A stretch of DNA of 44,275 nucleotides from an uncultured Lachnospiraceae bacterium (GTDB taxonomy: Bacteria; Bacillota; Clostridia; Lachnospirales; Lachnospiraceae). The position numbers and the translations under genes were made by a program. The stretch's first letter is position 1. Each line of letters begins with the position of its first letter. The DNA lies in NCBI GenBank assembly GCA_910583895.1, contig CAJTYJ010000032.1, positions 1-44,275 on the forward strand. Reading direction: 5' to 3'. Under the pieces are notes generated by a model. That model had not been told where the DNA came from. It did no database searches and saw only the letters and a list, made by a program, of their open reading frames with translations. Positions 24,541-33,992 of the stretch are shown piece by piece.

Positions 24541-26235
24541 TTATTCCCACTCATCCAGCTTTTCCAGAAATTCGATCAGTTCCTGCTTGGTCTTGGCAAT
24601 CTGATCCTGATCGTAGGAGTTCAGCGCATGCTCAAACGTTCGAAGCACCTGCTCGACCTGGGTTCTCTTGTATCCCAGGCTCTCCTCATAGATCCGTTCT
24701 CCCCGCAGCAAAAGGACCTTGTTCTCCTCCTTGTCCCGGGGATGAATCTTCAGGTAGGACAGCGTCTCCAAGCGCTGTTCGATCTCCTCCTCGCTCATAT
24801 CCAGATTCCGGTCCTTAAATACCTGGCGGGTCTTTTTGCCGCTTGAGATGACCTTTACCTCCACTTCCAGGATGGAGTTGATATCATAGGTATAGGTCAC
24901 ATCCACCGCTTCCTCTCCGGCTTTATTGGAGGGCACATCGATCAGAAGTTCCCCAAGAGACAGATTGTTCACCGCAAAACGGCTCTCTCCCTGCAGGATA
25001 TGAATCCGGATCCTGGTCTGGTTGTCCCGAACCGTATAGAGCCGCTCTGTCCGGCTGGCAGGGATCACCGTATTGCGCTCGATGATCGGGAGAAAGACTC
25101 CGTTCTCGAACCGGTGTTCTTCGTACTCCCGGACCACCTCCGTCCCCAGGGTGAAGGGACAGACATCCGTCAGGATCACCTCTTTGATGCCCTCTTTGCG
25201 CTCCTTCATGGCTCCCTGAACTGCTGCCCCCAAAGCCACCGTCTCATCCGGATTCAGATTGGTATCCGGGATCATATGAAAAAGCTTTCCCGCGAATTTG
25301 CGGATGACCGGAGACTTGGTGGCTCCGCCCACCAGCACGACCTTATCAATGTCAGACAGCCGGATATGGGCATCCTTCAGACTGCGTTTCACCGGCTGGC
25401 GGATACGGTCCAGAAGCTCCTCACAGGCCTCCTCGTAATCGGCCAGATCCACATGAAGCTCGTACACTTCTCCGCCGATGTTGCATTTCATCGCGGAAGT
25501 ACGGGAGGCGCCAAAACCGATCTTGCAAAGCTCGGCCTGCTTGCGGATATGCCTGCTCGCTTTCTCACCCAAAGTGAAACGGTTGATCTGGGGAAATTTC
25601 TCATAAAACATCTTCTCCAACACCGCCGTAAAATCTTCCCCTCCCAGGAAGTTGTCCCCGGCCACCGCATGGACTTCAAGAATCGTGTCGTACAGTTCCA
25701 GAATCGACACATCAAAGGTCCCGCCGCCCAGGTCAAAGACCAGAAACCGGGCCTGATCCTTCTGCTGCCACAGTCCGTAGGCAATGGCCGCTGCCGTGGG
25801 CTCGCTGATGATGCGCTCCACTTTCAGTCCTGCCAGCTCTCCTGCCCGCTTGGTGGCGCGCCTTCTGGCGTCATTGAAATAAGCCGGCACACTGATCACC
25901 GCCTCTGTTACTTCTTCCCCCAGATAGACCTCTGCGTCCTCCTTCAGAAACCGAAGCACAAAGGAGGAAAGTTCCTCCGCTGTAAAAGTTTTGTCTCCCA
26001 GGGAGAATTTTTTCTTGCTCCCCATACTCCTTTTAAAAAGAGAGGCGGTACTGTCCGGATGAAGCAGCATCCGCTCTGCTGCCGACTCTCCCACATAGAT
26101 CTGGCCCTCCTCATCGATGCTGACCACCGACGGCGTCATGGGTTTTCCAAGACGGTTGGGGATAATCTTCGGGCCGTCCTCTGTATAATATGCCACGAGA
26201 CTGTTCGTGGTACCAAGATCGATTCCTACTATCAT
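24541..26235 (-). CDS. hscC: HscC-type Hsp70 chaperone
   Basis: 564 aa, shorter than DnaK (about 610-640) and close to HscC. MIVGIDLGTTNSLVAYY, ISVPAYFNDARRRATKRAGELAGL, RIISEPTAAAIAYG, FLVFDLGGGTFDVSIL and VVLVGGATKSPVIRKF are the Hsp70 nucleotide-domain signatures. The substrate domain has TLGTEV and ends in a short helical lid without the EEVD-like tail. HscC works with its own J-protein (DjlB/DjlC in E. coli), not DnaJ/GrpE. Here the preceding gene has a J-like N-terminus and overlaps hscC by 4 nt (ATGA), strongly suggesting a dedicated pair. Confidence 0.88.
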   Translation of the reverse strand: MIVGIDLGTTNSLVAYYTEDGPKIIPNRLGKPMTPSVVSIDEEGQIYVGESAAERMLLHPDSTASLFKRSMGSKKKFSLGDKTFTAEELSSFVLRFLKEDAEVYLGEEVTEAVISVPAYFNDARRRATKRAGELAGLKVERIISEPTAAAIAYGLWQQKDQARFLVFDLGGGTFDVSILELYDTILEVHAVAGDNFLGGEDFTAVLEKMFYEKFPQINRFTLGEKASRHIRKQAELCKIGFGASRTSAMKCNIGGEVYELHVDLADYEEACEELLDRIRQPVKRSLKDAHIRLSDIDKVVLVGGATKSPVIRKFAGKLFHMIPDTNLNPDETVALGAAVQGAMKERKEGIKEVILTDVCPFTLGTEVVREYEEHRFENGVFLPIIERNTVIPASRTERLYTVRDNQTRIRIHILQGESRFAVNNLSLGELLIDVPSNKAGEEAVDVTYTYDINSILEVEVKVISSGKKTRQVFKDRNLDMSEEEIEQRLETLSYLKIHPRDKEENKVLLLRGERIYEESLGYKRTQVEQVLRTFEHALNSYDQDQIAKTKQELIEFLEKLDEWE

Positions 26236-29200
26236 CTGCCTGCTTTCATCTCCTTACGAAGTTTTTTCACCATTTCTTCCAGTTCCAGATCCACCGGACA
26301 AAGTTCCAGTGCCTTTTCGTATTGTTCCAGCGCATCTTTTTTGTGTCCGGCTCCCAGGCAGAGATAATAGAGCCCGAGATTCCGGTACTTCTCGTAGCAC
26401 TCTGCATTTCTGCAGTGTTCGCACCGGTAGCCCGCATCCATCAGCCGGAACATATCATAGGCTTTTTCCATCTCGCCCATATACAGATAGCACTCTCCGA
26501 TCCTGGAAAGATGCAGGGGCCGTTTGGCCGGATACGCCAGATAAGCCTCCTCCGAAACGACACCTTCCAGATACAGGTAATAAGCTGTCTCCGCATGCTC
26601 CTTCGCTTTCTTATAATGACCCAGCAGATAATGCATCCTTGCCTGATAGCGCTCGCCCCCTGCACGGGAAACCTGGGTAGCGTTCCAGTTGTTAAAAATT
26701 CGTCCTTTCGTCGCTTTATCCAGGATGCGCAGAGCTCCTGCATAATCAAAATACTGATTCATCAGCCGCTCCGCATAGTCTATATAGCGAAGAAACGCGT
26801 CCTCTTTGGGGTCTGCCGTCTGAACCGCCTTCTTGTAAAAGCCTTTCGCTTTCCTGGGCTGCCCCTTGGCAAACCACACATCTCCGATCTTCAGAAGATA
26901 CTCTTTATCATTCCACTTGGATCCTGCAGCCTCATAAGACGCAATGGCGCGCTCATAATCTTTCATATAGAAATACAGATCACCGATCTCCTCATAGAAC
27001 ACCGTCCGGTCCGGATACCACTCAAGATCTTTCTGGTAACATACAATAGCACGCTCATAATCTCCCAGGATCTCATAGCAGTCCGCCATATTGCTGTAGG
27101 GAAAGACTCTCTTCTCCTGCTGTCTGATCAGAATCTCCAGTGATTTTTCATACATCTCAATGCTTTTCTCATATTCGCCCATATGTTTCAGGCTGTAACC
27201 GATATTATTAAATGCCGCCCAGTCCTCCGGCTGATAGGTCAGCGCTTTTTCAAAATCCTGGATCGCCTTCTGAAGGCGCATAGCCGCCCGGTGCATCAGC
27301 CCCCGGTGCACCAGAATATAGCAGTTTTCCTGCTTTTCCACCTCTTTGTCAATATGGCGGATTGCCTTTCGGTATTTCCGGACATCACAGGTTCTTTTGT
27401 ATCGTTCCATGCAAAGATCCGCGATCTTCTCATTCACATCCCGATAACTGTCATTGAATTCGGCCGCTTTCACAAAATTGACGTACGCCTGCTTTTCCTG
27501 CCCCTGGGCCTCGTGACAGCATGCAATCCCGTAATAATACCCTGGTGTCTCATCGTAGTCCTCTTTTGCCGCCTGATATGCAGCAAGTGCCCCCCGATAG
27601 TCTTCTTTTCCCCGGAGGATCTCCGCTTTCACCATAAAATACTGGCATCTGGAAGGATTCTGCTGGATCGCCTTGGAAAGATGGGAAAGGGCCTGGTCAT
27701 ACCGGTCGTCATCCCAGTTCAGAAGTGCAAGCTCAAAAGATATCTCAGAGAGATCCTCCAGATCCGTCTCTTCCGGATTGACCGATGCCTCCAGCTCTTT
27801 TAGGATCCGCATGGGTTCCTCACGTTCTTTCTCGCTCTGGGACAAGTACCGCAGGGTCTTGGCATGGCAGAACTTCATCCAGTCGCTGAACTCCACCTGA
27901 TTTTCCAGCGCCCGCTCTATAACTCCTCTGGCATCCTCATACTGGTCATAGATCAAAAACACCCTTACAGCCAGCAGATAGGGTTTATAATACCCCGGAT
28001 AAACCTCCACAGCCCGGTGATAGTCATCCACCACCCCCTGGGCATTGTGCATCTCAAAATGTGCCTGCTGCCTGGTCAGATAGGCCGGATAATATCCTCC
28101 GTCCAGATCCAGGATCTGATCGCACTTATCCGCTGCCTTCTCGTACTCCTTGGTGGCAAGCCAGACCTCTGCCAGATTGCACATGGCACCCAGGCGGTCA
28201 TAGAGATCCGTGTTCTCCTGCTCCGCCCGCACCAGGTATTCTTCCGCCTGATCGTATCTATGCTCTTTCGACAGGCTGATTCCCAGCATCAGGCAGGCAG
28301 TTCCCTTTCTGCGCAGCCGCTTGCCCGCCTCCTCGCTTCCGTCGTCCACCGTCTCCTCAATCATGGAAAGCCACAGTTTCAGCTCCGGAACCGCCTCCTG
28401 GTTCCTTCCAAGAGCCGCCAGCACCCGCCCTTTCAGATTGTGATAGCTGTAAAAAATGTTGTCTCCTGGTTCTACCCCGTCCAGAATCCGGATGGCCTCT
28501 TCCGCGTTCCTGTTCTGGTACTGACACCAGGCCATCTCCACCAGAAGCGCGTCTTTTTCCTCTTTCTGGTCTGTCTGTTCGATCTGCCGCGCATATCTTT
28601 TCAGCAGCATCTCGTTGGCTTTCTCAATATACGGATCCGCCCTCTGGCCGGAACCGTCCTCCTCCCAGAGATCCAGAGCCATCTCTTTGGCCCGCTCTGC
28701 CGTGTCTTCGTCTTCCAGATAATATTTGATCATGCCAATCCGGGAATTATAGGCCCCTTGTGACTGTTTCCACCAGGAAAAGGCCGTCTCCTTCTCCCCC
28801 GCATCCCACATTAGATCCGCCGCCCGGGACATAAGGTATCCATCCCCGGGGTAATCTTCTGCCAGTTTTCTGGCCATGGAAAGGGCTTCCTCCATCTTTC
28901 CCCCGAACTGCAGTACTTTCATCTTCTCTGCTTCCTCCCAGGGATACCAGACCTTATAGGCCGCAAGAAGAGAAAGTTTCTCCTCCGCCTGGGCAAACTC
29001 CTCCTGATCGCACAGGCTCCGGATCTCCATATATGCCTGGATATAGCCGTCCACATTGGCTTCTGCTGAAGAAAACGACTCATCCCGAAGCTTCATCCTG
29101 GTGAAATCCACAAAGTAATCATACTCCATATAATGTTTTGCGTAGTTCAGAAAATCTGCCGGATAACGCTCCTTTAATTCCTCATAATCCTCCCGGATCT

Positions 29201-29618
29201 GCAGTTCTTTGTCCAGGCACAGCCAGACATCTTTGGGCAGGTAAAAATGAGAGAGCAGCCATCCAAACAGCGCCTCCCTGGCATCCAGCGACGTATCCAG
29301 TCCCTGACAGACCTCAGCTTTCAGAAGCGCCTCCCACTTCTCCACCTGGCTTCGGGTCTGAAAATTCTGATAGATCTCTGCGATCTGGTCGATCCAAAGA
29401 TCGATTTCTGTCTTTTCTCTTTCTTCCTCCTGCTCTTTTTCATCTGCTTCCCGAAGCAGCAAAAGAGCGCCTTCATAGGCCTCCCGAAGCCTTCGAAAGC
29501 CTTCCGGATCGTCCTCCGGGTTCGTCAGCTTCAGTTTCTTCATATAAGCAGATTTCACAGTCTGCTCGTCAGTCAGCCCATCCAGTTCCAGGATATGTAA
29601 AATCAGTTCCTTTTCCAT
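26232..29618 (-). CDS. Giant TPR-repeat protein with divergent J-like N-terminus
   Basis: 1128 aa. Residues about 1-60 (ILHILELDGLTDEQTVKSAYMKKLK, then DDPEGFRRLREAYEGAL) have the helix pattern of a J-domain, but the HPD tripeptide that stimulates Hsp70 is replaced by NPEDDP. The remainder is helical, with many 34-residue TPR units (for example ALTYQPEDWAAFNNIGYSL, AYLTRQQAHFEMHNA), most regular from about residue 380 to the end. No TM segment or signal is seen. The 4-nt overlap with hscC makes it the likely co-chaperone or client platform. Starts at ATG 29618 after AAAGGGG. It is the first gene of a three-gene operon. Confidence 0.82.
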   Translation of the reverse strand: MEKELILHILELDGLTDEQTVKSAYMKKLKLTNPEDDPEGFRRLREAYEGALLLLREADEKEQEEEREKTEIDLWIDQIAEIYQNFQTRSQVEKWEALLKAEVCQGLDTSLDAREALFGWLLSHFYLPKDVWLCLDKELQIREDYEELKERYPADFLNYAKHYMEYDYFVDFTRMKLRDESFSSAEANVDGYIQAYMEIRSLCDQEEFAQAEEKLSLLAAYKVWYPWEEAEKMKVLQFGGKMEEALSMARKLAEDYPGDGYLMSRAADLMWDAGEKETAFSWWKQSQGAYNSRIGMIKYYLEDEDTAERAKEMALDLWEEDGSGQRADPYIEKANEMLLKRYARQIEQTDQKEEKDALLVEMAWCQYQNRNAEEAIRILDGVEPGDNIFYSYHNLKGRVLAALGRNQEAVPELKLWLSMIEETVDDGSEEAGKRLRRKGTACLMLGISLSKEHRYDQAEEYLVRAEQENTDLYDRLGAMCNLAEVWLATKEYEKAADKCDQILDLDGGYYPAYLTRQQAHFEMHNAQGVVDDYHRAVEVYPGYYKPYLLAVRVFLIYDQYEDARGVIERALENQVEFSDWMKFCHAKTLRYLSQSEKEREEPMRILKELEASVNPEETDLEDLSEISFELALLNWDDDRYDQALSHLSKAIQQNPSRCQYFMVKAEILRGKEDYRGALAAYQAAKEDYDETPGYYYGIACCHEAQGQEKQAYVNFVKAAEFNDSYRDVNEKIADLCMERYKRTCDVRKYRKAIRHIDKEVEKQENCYILVHRGLMHRAAMRLQKAIQDFEKALTYQPEDWAAFNNIGYSLKHMGEYEKSIEMYEKSLEILIRQQEKRVFPYSNMADCYEILGDYERAIVCYQKDLEWYPDRTVFYEEIGDLYFYMKDYERAIASYEAAGSKWNDKEYLLKIGDVWFAKGQPRKAKGFYKKAVQTADPKEDAFLRYIDYAERLMNQYFDYAGALRILDKATKGRIFNNWNATQVSRAGGERYQARMHYLLGHYKKAKEHAETAYYLYLEGVVSEEAYLAYPAKRPLHLSRIGECYLYMGEMEKAYDMFRLMDAGYRCEHCRNAECYEKYRNLGLYYLCLGAGHKKDALEQYEKALELCPVDLELEEMVKKLRKEMKAGR

Positions 29619-29727
29619 ATGAATTTTACCCCTTTAATTCTCATTCCACATCCAATGTTCACACTCATAATAGACAGTATAACACTTTTTCAGGGAATTG
29701 AGTAGCGAAAAATCACACCATAAACAC

Positions 29728-29767
29728 AGCCTGCCGGGGAGTGACAGCATTCAGTCCCCGGCAGGCT
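29728..29767 (-). terminator. Hairpin downstream of putP
   Basis: A perfect 13-bp GC-rich stem (29728-29740 with 29755-29767). On the minus strand a modest GTGTTT tail follows. The plus-strand tail is richer in T. It lies 34 nt after the putP stop and upstream of the TPR operon start, so it most likely ends the hydF-putP transcript. Confidence 0.6.
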
Positions 29768-29800
29768 CTTTTCTCTGATTTTCTTTTTCACTTGCATCTT

Positions 29801-31330
29801 TTACTGCATGGATGCCACCCGGTCAAATTCTTCCTGAATCTCCTTTGAAGGCGCTGCCGTAACCAGGCTGACCGCCACATTGACCGCAAGAGCCGCAAGG
29901 AACGCTGGAAGCAGCTCATAGATTCCGAAAACGCCTCCCACCGGACGAACCAGAAATTTCCAAACAAAGACCATAATTCCTCCGCTCAGCATGCCTGCAA
30001 GGGCCCCTGGAAGGTTGGAGCGCTTCCAGAACAGTGCCAGGAGCACCAACGGACCAAAGGAAGCGCCAAACCCCGCCCAGGCAAAGGAAACAATCTGAAA
30101 GACAGAACTGTTGGAGTCTCTTGCGATAAACATGCCGATCACAGCGATCACCAGAACCGTGATCCGGGCCGTCAGCATGCCGGTCTTCTCATCCATGTCT
30201 TTGATCAGTACTTCTTTTAAAATATTCTGGGACGCGCTGGAAGACGCCGCCAGAAGCTGGGAATCCGCCGTGGACATGGTCGCCGCCAGGATGCCGGCCA
30301 GGATCACACCGGCCACCAGAGCCGCCAGCACCCCATGTCTGGAGATCAGGTCCGAGATTGTGATGAGGATGGTCTCTGCATCTTCCAGAGCAGGAATGGA
30401 ACCTGCTTTTGTCATGGCATTGCCGATCACGCCGATAAAGATCGCCACCGCCATGGAGATCACCACCCAGACAGAAGCCACTCTTCTGGACAGCTTTAGC
30501 TTTTCAGCATCCTCGATGGCCATAAAGCGCAGAAGCACATGGGGCATCCCAAAATACCCAAGCCCCCAGGCCAGCATGGAAGCGATCGTCAAAGCACCGT
30601 AAGGTGCAGCCGTCCCGGTGACCGGATCATGAATCTGCACCAGGCTGAAATACCCCGCCATGGACTTTGCATTGTCAATCACGGCACCAAAGCTCCCCAC
30701 ATTGCTGATTCCAAAGCCAAACACCACGACAATGGCGATGGTCATAATGATGCTCTGCAGAAAATCGGAGGTGCTGGCCGCCAGAAACCCTCCCAGAGTG
30801 GTATAGGCAACGATGACAACCGCACTTACCACCATGGCCGGCACATAATCCCACCCGAACAGACTGGAAAACAGTTTTCCGCATGCCGCAAAACCAGAAG
30901 CGGTATACGGTACAAAGAAAATGATAATCAGAACAGCCGCCAGCACAGACAGGATCTTTTTCTCATCCCGGTAACGGTTGGAAAAAAACAGGGGCAGTGT
31001 GGTGGAATTGCCGCACAGATGCGTGTAGCGGCGAAGCCTTCTTGCCACCACCAGCCAGTTTATATAAGTTCCGATTGCCAGGCCGATGGCTGTCCAGGCT
31101 GCGTCCGCGAGACCGGTCACATAGGCGACGCCCGGAAGGCCCATCAGAAGCCAGCTGCTCATATCCGATGCTTCCGCACTCATGGCGGTGACGAAGGGAC
31201 CCAGCTTTCTTCCCCCCAGATAAAAGTCTTCGGTGGTACGGTTTTTCCTGGCAAGGACCACGCCCATACCCACCACCACGGCCAGATAGGCAATGATGGC
31301 AAAAAGCATCAGTAGATTTGTGGATGTCAT
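29801..31330 (-). CDS. putP: Sodium/proline symporter family transporter
   Basis: 509 aa, about 13 TM helices, normal for the SSS family. Core motifs: EDFYLGGRKLGPFVTAMSAEASDMSSWLLMGLPG (sodium-site region in TM2) and AYTTLGGFLAASTSDFLQ. It imports proline (or a related solute) with Na+. Ribosome site GAGGGAG before ATG 31330. It follows a tetR gene by 137 nt, the arrangement expected if the repressor controls it; a promoter in that gap is not clear. Confidence 0.88.
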   Translation of the reverse strand: MTSTNLLMLFAIIAYLAVVVGMGVVLARKNRTTEDFYLGGRKLGPFVTAMSAEASDMSSWLLMGLPGVAYVTGLADAAWTAIGLAIGTYINWLVVARRLRRYTHLCGNSTTLPLFFSNRYRDEKKILSVLAAVLIIIFFVPYTASGFAACGKLFSSLFGWDYVPAMVVSAVVIVAYTTLGGFLAASTSDFLQSIIMTIAIVVVFGFGISNVGSFGAVIDNAKSMAGYFSLVQIHDPVTGTAAPYGALTIASMLAWGLGYFGMPHVLLRFMAIEDAEKLKLSRRVASVWVVISMAVAIFIGVIGNAMTKAGSIPALEDAETILITISDLISRHGVLAALVAGVILAGILAATMSTADSQLLAASSSASQNILKEVLIKDMDEKTGMLTARITVLVIAVIGMFIARDSNSSVFQIVSFAWAGFGASFGPLVLLALFWKRSNLPGALAGMLSGGIMVFVWKFLVRPVGGVFGIYELLPAFLAALAVNVAVSLVTAAPSKEIQEEFDRVASMQ

Positions 31331-31467
31331 ACTCTATTCTCCCTCTCATTCTATCTTTGTTCTTTCAAAAAAGCGCTGATTTACACGCCATTTCTGCATT
31401 CTAACACAGATCAGAATGGGATGCAATACAGAGTCCGGTACAGAATTTGTTCTACTATGCAGTCTGA

Positions 31468-32088
31468 CTATTGTTCTGTGCTTTGGAAACGCTGTGTCTG
31501 TCCCTGAGCACGCAGGGATAAAAGCATCAGCGGAAGCTTTCGGTCTGCTTCCATGGTAAGTGAGTATTCTCCTTTTCGCAGACACCACTCATACAGAAGC
31601 GCCCGCTCGCACATGGCATAATAATGGACCATCTCACTGACGCTTAAGGCATCGGTCAGTTCTCCTTGTTCCCTGCCCTTTGTGATGATCTTCCGCAGCA
31701 GCTTATAATAGGTTCTGCCATGGTCCAGAAGAGGCTTCTCGCCCCGGGTCGTAAGCTGGGTGGAATAAAGCCTTGCCAGAAGCTCCAGATTGATGGACTC
31801 TTCGATCATGGTCAAAAGCTCATGATTTAAGTACAGAAGTATCTCATAGCTGTCCTTCTCCTTTGGAAGTCCCGGCTCTAATTCCTCGTATTTTTCATCC
31901 ATCATATATGCCAGAGATCCAAGGAGCGCGTCCTTCCCTTCAAAATAATGGTAGAAGGAGCCTTTGGAGGTCTGGGATACTTCGATGATCTCCTCGATGG
32001 TCGTATCCTCATACCCCTGCTCGTAGAACAGCTTCCAGGCAGCGGATACAATTCTGCTTTTTGTCCTTTTTGAATTTCTTTTTGCCAT
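31468..32088 (-). CDS. TetR-family transcriptional regulator
   Basis: 206 aa. The N-terminal HTH TIEEIIEVSQTSKGSFYHYFEGKDAL is the TetR signature, and the remainder is a helical ligand domain with no recognised effector site. AAGGATGG precedes ATG 32088, overlapping the rrf2 stop, so it is co-transcribed with hydF-rrf2. It is followed by putP, its likely target. Confidence 0.88.
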   Translation of the reverse strand: MAKRNSKRTKSRIVSAAWKLFYEQGYEDTTIEEIIEVSQTSKGSFYHYFEGKDALLGSLAYMMDEKYEELEPGLPKEKDSYEILLYLNHELLTMIEESINLELLARLYSTQLTTRGEKPLLDHGRTYYKLLRKIITKGREQGELTDALSVSEMVHYYAMCERALLYEWCLRKGEYSLTMEADRKLPLMLLSLRAQGQTQRFQSTEQ

Positions 32089-32100
32089 TGATATCCATCC

Positions 32101-32535
32101 TTATATCGAATAATCATGCCCGCCTTTTCGACTCCAGTCCACCAGATCCTCCAGTGTTACGGTGTCTATGACCCCCCGGAGCGCCTCATCGAGGCGTTTC
32201 CACAGAAGGAAGGTGGCGCAGTCACTTTGTCTTGTGCATCCCGGCTTTTCAAATTCCAGACAGTCCACCGGAACCATACTGCCCTCCGTCAGCCGGAGGA
32301 TCATGCCCGCCGTGTACTCTGACGGCTTTCTGGCCAGAAAATATCCTCCCTGAGGTCCCCGGATACTTCGGACAAACCCGGCTTTATTCAGAACCGAGAT
32401 AATCTGCTCCATATATTTCTCCGAGATCTCCTGCCGTCTGGCGATGTCTTTTACCCGCACGGGCTTTCCCGTGTCTGACAGAGCAAGATCCAGCATAATG
32501 CGCAGGGCATAACGCCCTTTTGTCGATATCTTCAT
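32101..32535 (-). CDS. Rrf2-family (IscR-like) regulator
   Basis: 144 aa. MKISTKGRYALRIMLDLAL and the winged HTH ISEKYMEQIISVLNKAGFVRSIRGPQGGYFLAR are classic Rrf2. Three cysteines in DCLEFEKPGCTRQSDC have IscR-like spacing, so it should carry a [2Fe-2S] cluster and respond to iron-sulfur status, oxygen or NO. It lies 15 nt after hydF and may regulate the operon. Confidence 0.9.
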   Translation of the reverse strand: MKISTKGRYALRIMLDLALSDTGKPVRVKDIARRQEISEKYMEQIISVLNKAGFVRSIRGPQGGYFLARKPSEYTAGMILRLTEGSMVPVDCLEFEKPGCTRQSDCATFLLWKRLDEALRGVIDTVTLEDLVDWSRKGGHDYSI

Positions 32536-32550
32536 AAAAATAACACCTTT

Positions 32551-33771
32551 TTATTGATTCGGATTCTGGTTTTCTGAAAACAGCGAAACCAGATGGGGGA
32601 ACATGGCGACGCTTCGCCTTAAGATTCCGTGGATCTGCGCGATGGCCACCCCGTAGTTCGTCATGGGAATTCCCTGATCCAGAGCACACTTCATCCGGTA
32701 ACGGACCTCTCTCTCATTGAGCATGCAGCCGCCGCAGTGAATCACCAGAGCGTAGCCTGAAAGATCCTCCATAAATTCCGTGCCGGAGCAGAATTGGAAG
32801 GAAAGCTCCTTGTTCGTATACTGAGAAAGCCACCGGGGCAGTTTCACCGTGCCGATGTCTTCACACTGCCTGTGATGGGTGCATCCCTCTGCGATCAGTA
32901 TCCTGTCTCCGTCCTGCAGCCGGTCGATGAAAGCCGCCCCCGGCACGGTGTAGTTAAGGATCCCTTTGTAACGGGCCATCAGAATGGAAAAAGAAGTCAG
33001 AGGAATTTCTTCCGGCGTATCTTTGGCCACCCGGTCAAAAGCCTGGCTGTCCGTCACCACCAGCGACGGCTGCTTTCCAAGGGATGCCAGCGTCTCTTTC
33101 AGCTCGGTCTCTCTTGCCACCACCGCCGCGGCCCCGGCATCAATCACATCCCGGATGGCCTGCTGCTGAGGAAGAATCAGCCGGCCTTTGGGCGCAGCAG
33201 AGTCAATGGGCGTCACCAGCACCACCAGATCCTTCGGTGCAATCAGATCTGCCACCAGACGGACGTTCCCCTCCTTTGGCGCCAGCGCCCCCAGCCGTTC
33301 TTTTAATTCCAAAATCCCGGTCCCTTCCTTCGCGCTGACATACAGTTCGCTGCCTCCGGATTCAGGTTTGGTTTTTAGAAGATCCGCCTTGTTGCAGACG
33401 GTCAGAAAAGGAATCTCTTTTTCCTTAAAAAGAGAGAGAAGCTCCTCCTCACAGGGTCCTTTGGGGGCCTGTGCATCCATCACCAGCACCGCAATATCTG
33501 TTTTATTCAATACCTGTTTTGTCTTTTTTACCCGAAGGGCTCCAAGACTTCCCTCATCATCGTAGCCAGGCGTATCAATGATCACCACCGGTCCAAGGGG
33601 CAGAAGCTCCATAGACTTTAACACCGGATCTGTGGTGGTCCCTTTGGTATCCGAGACTACCGCCAGATCCTGCCCGGTTACCGCGTTGACCACACTGGAT
33701 TTTCCAGCATTCCTTCTTCCAAAAAAACCAATATGCACCCGGCTGGAACCGGGTGTGTCATTTAGTCCCAT
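32551..33771 (-). CDS. hydF: [FeFe]-hydrogenase maturation GTPase HydF
   Basis: 406 aa. N-terminal GTPase: GRRNAGKSSVVNAVTGQ (P-loop), DTPGYDDEG and NKADLL. The C-terminal cluster domain has the HydF ligand set CTHH near residue 300 and HCGGC near 353 (CxH...HCxxC pattern). It is the scaffold that assembles the diiron subcluster and delivers it to HydA. HydE, HydG and HydA are not in the window. First gene of the hydF-rrf2-tetR-putP operon, with GGAGAGG before the ATG. Confidence 0.95.
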   Translation of the reverse strand: MGLNDTPGSSRVHIGFFGRRNAGKSSVVNAVTGQDLAVVSDTKGTTTDPVLKSMELLPLGPVVIIDTPGYDDEGSLGALRVKKTKQVLNKTDIAVLVMDAQAPKGPCEEELLSLFKEKEIPFLTVCNKADLLKTKPESGGSELYVSAKEGTGILELKERLGALAPKEGNVRLVADLIAPKDLVVLVTPIDSAAPKGRLILPQQQAIRDVIDAGAAAVVARETELKETLASLGKQPSLVVTDSQAFDRVAKDTPEEIPLTSFSILMARYKGILNYTVPGAAFIDRLQDGDRILIAEGCTHHRQCEDIGTVKLPRWLSQYTNKELSFQFCSGTEFMEDLSGYALVIHCGGCMLNEREVRYRMKCALDQGIPMTNYGVAIAQIHGILRRSVAMFPHLVSLFSENQNPNQ

Positions 33772-33815
33772 CGTCCTCTCCTTTCTGAAACATGTACTCT
33801 ATTTTTCATATTTAT

Positions 33816-33844
33816 ATTATAGGAAATTTGTTGTCCGATTACAA
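33816..33844 (-). promoter_or_regulatory. Promoter of the hydF operon
   Basis: TTGTAA (33839-33844), 17-nt spacer, TATAAT (33816-33821) on the minus strand, 45 nt before hydF. Two direct copies of GATTACAACA (33837-33846 and 33851-33860), 14 bp apart, overlap and precede the -35 and could be an operator. Confidence 0.65.
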
Positions 33845-33875
33845 CACAAAGATTACAACATCAATAAATTTTCTA

Positions 33876-33904
33876 TTGTACTTTTTCCTCAGATATTGTA
33901 TTTT
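33876..33904 (+). promoter_or_regulatory. Possible promoter of glnN
   Basis: TTGTAC (33876-33881), 17-nt spacer, TATTTT (33899-33904), plus strand, about 90 nt before glnN. Moderate match in AT-rich DNA. Confidence 0.4.
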
Positions 33905-33992
33905 AGAAATAATGGTTACTGGTCACAAAGTGAACAGCAACTCCATGTTACCGTTCAGATGAAAAAAAGTCTTCAGAGAAAGGAAGTAACTT

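Noticed and set aside
25000..26367. 455-aa plus-strand open frame
   Set aside because: Antisense shadow of hscC.
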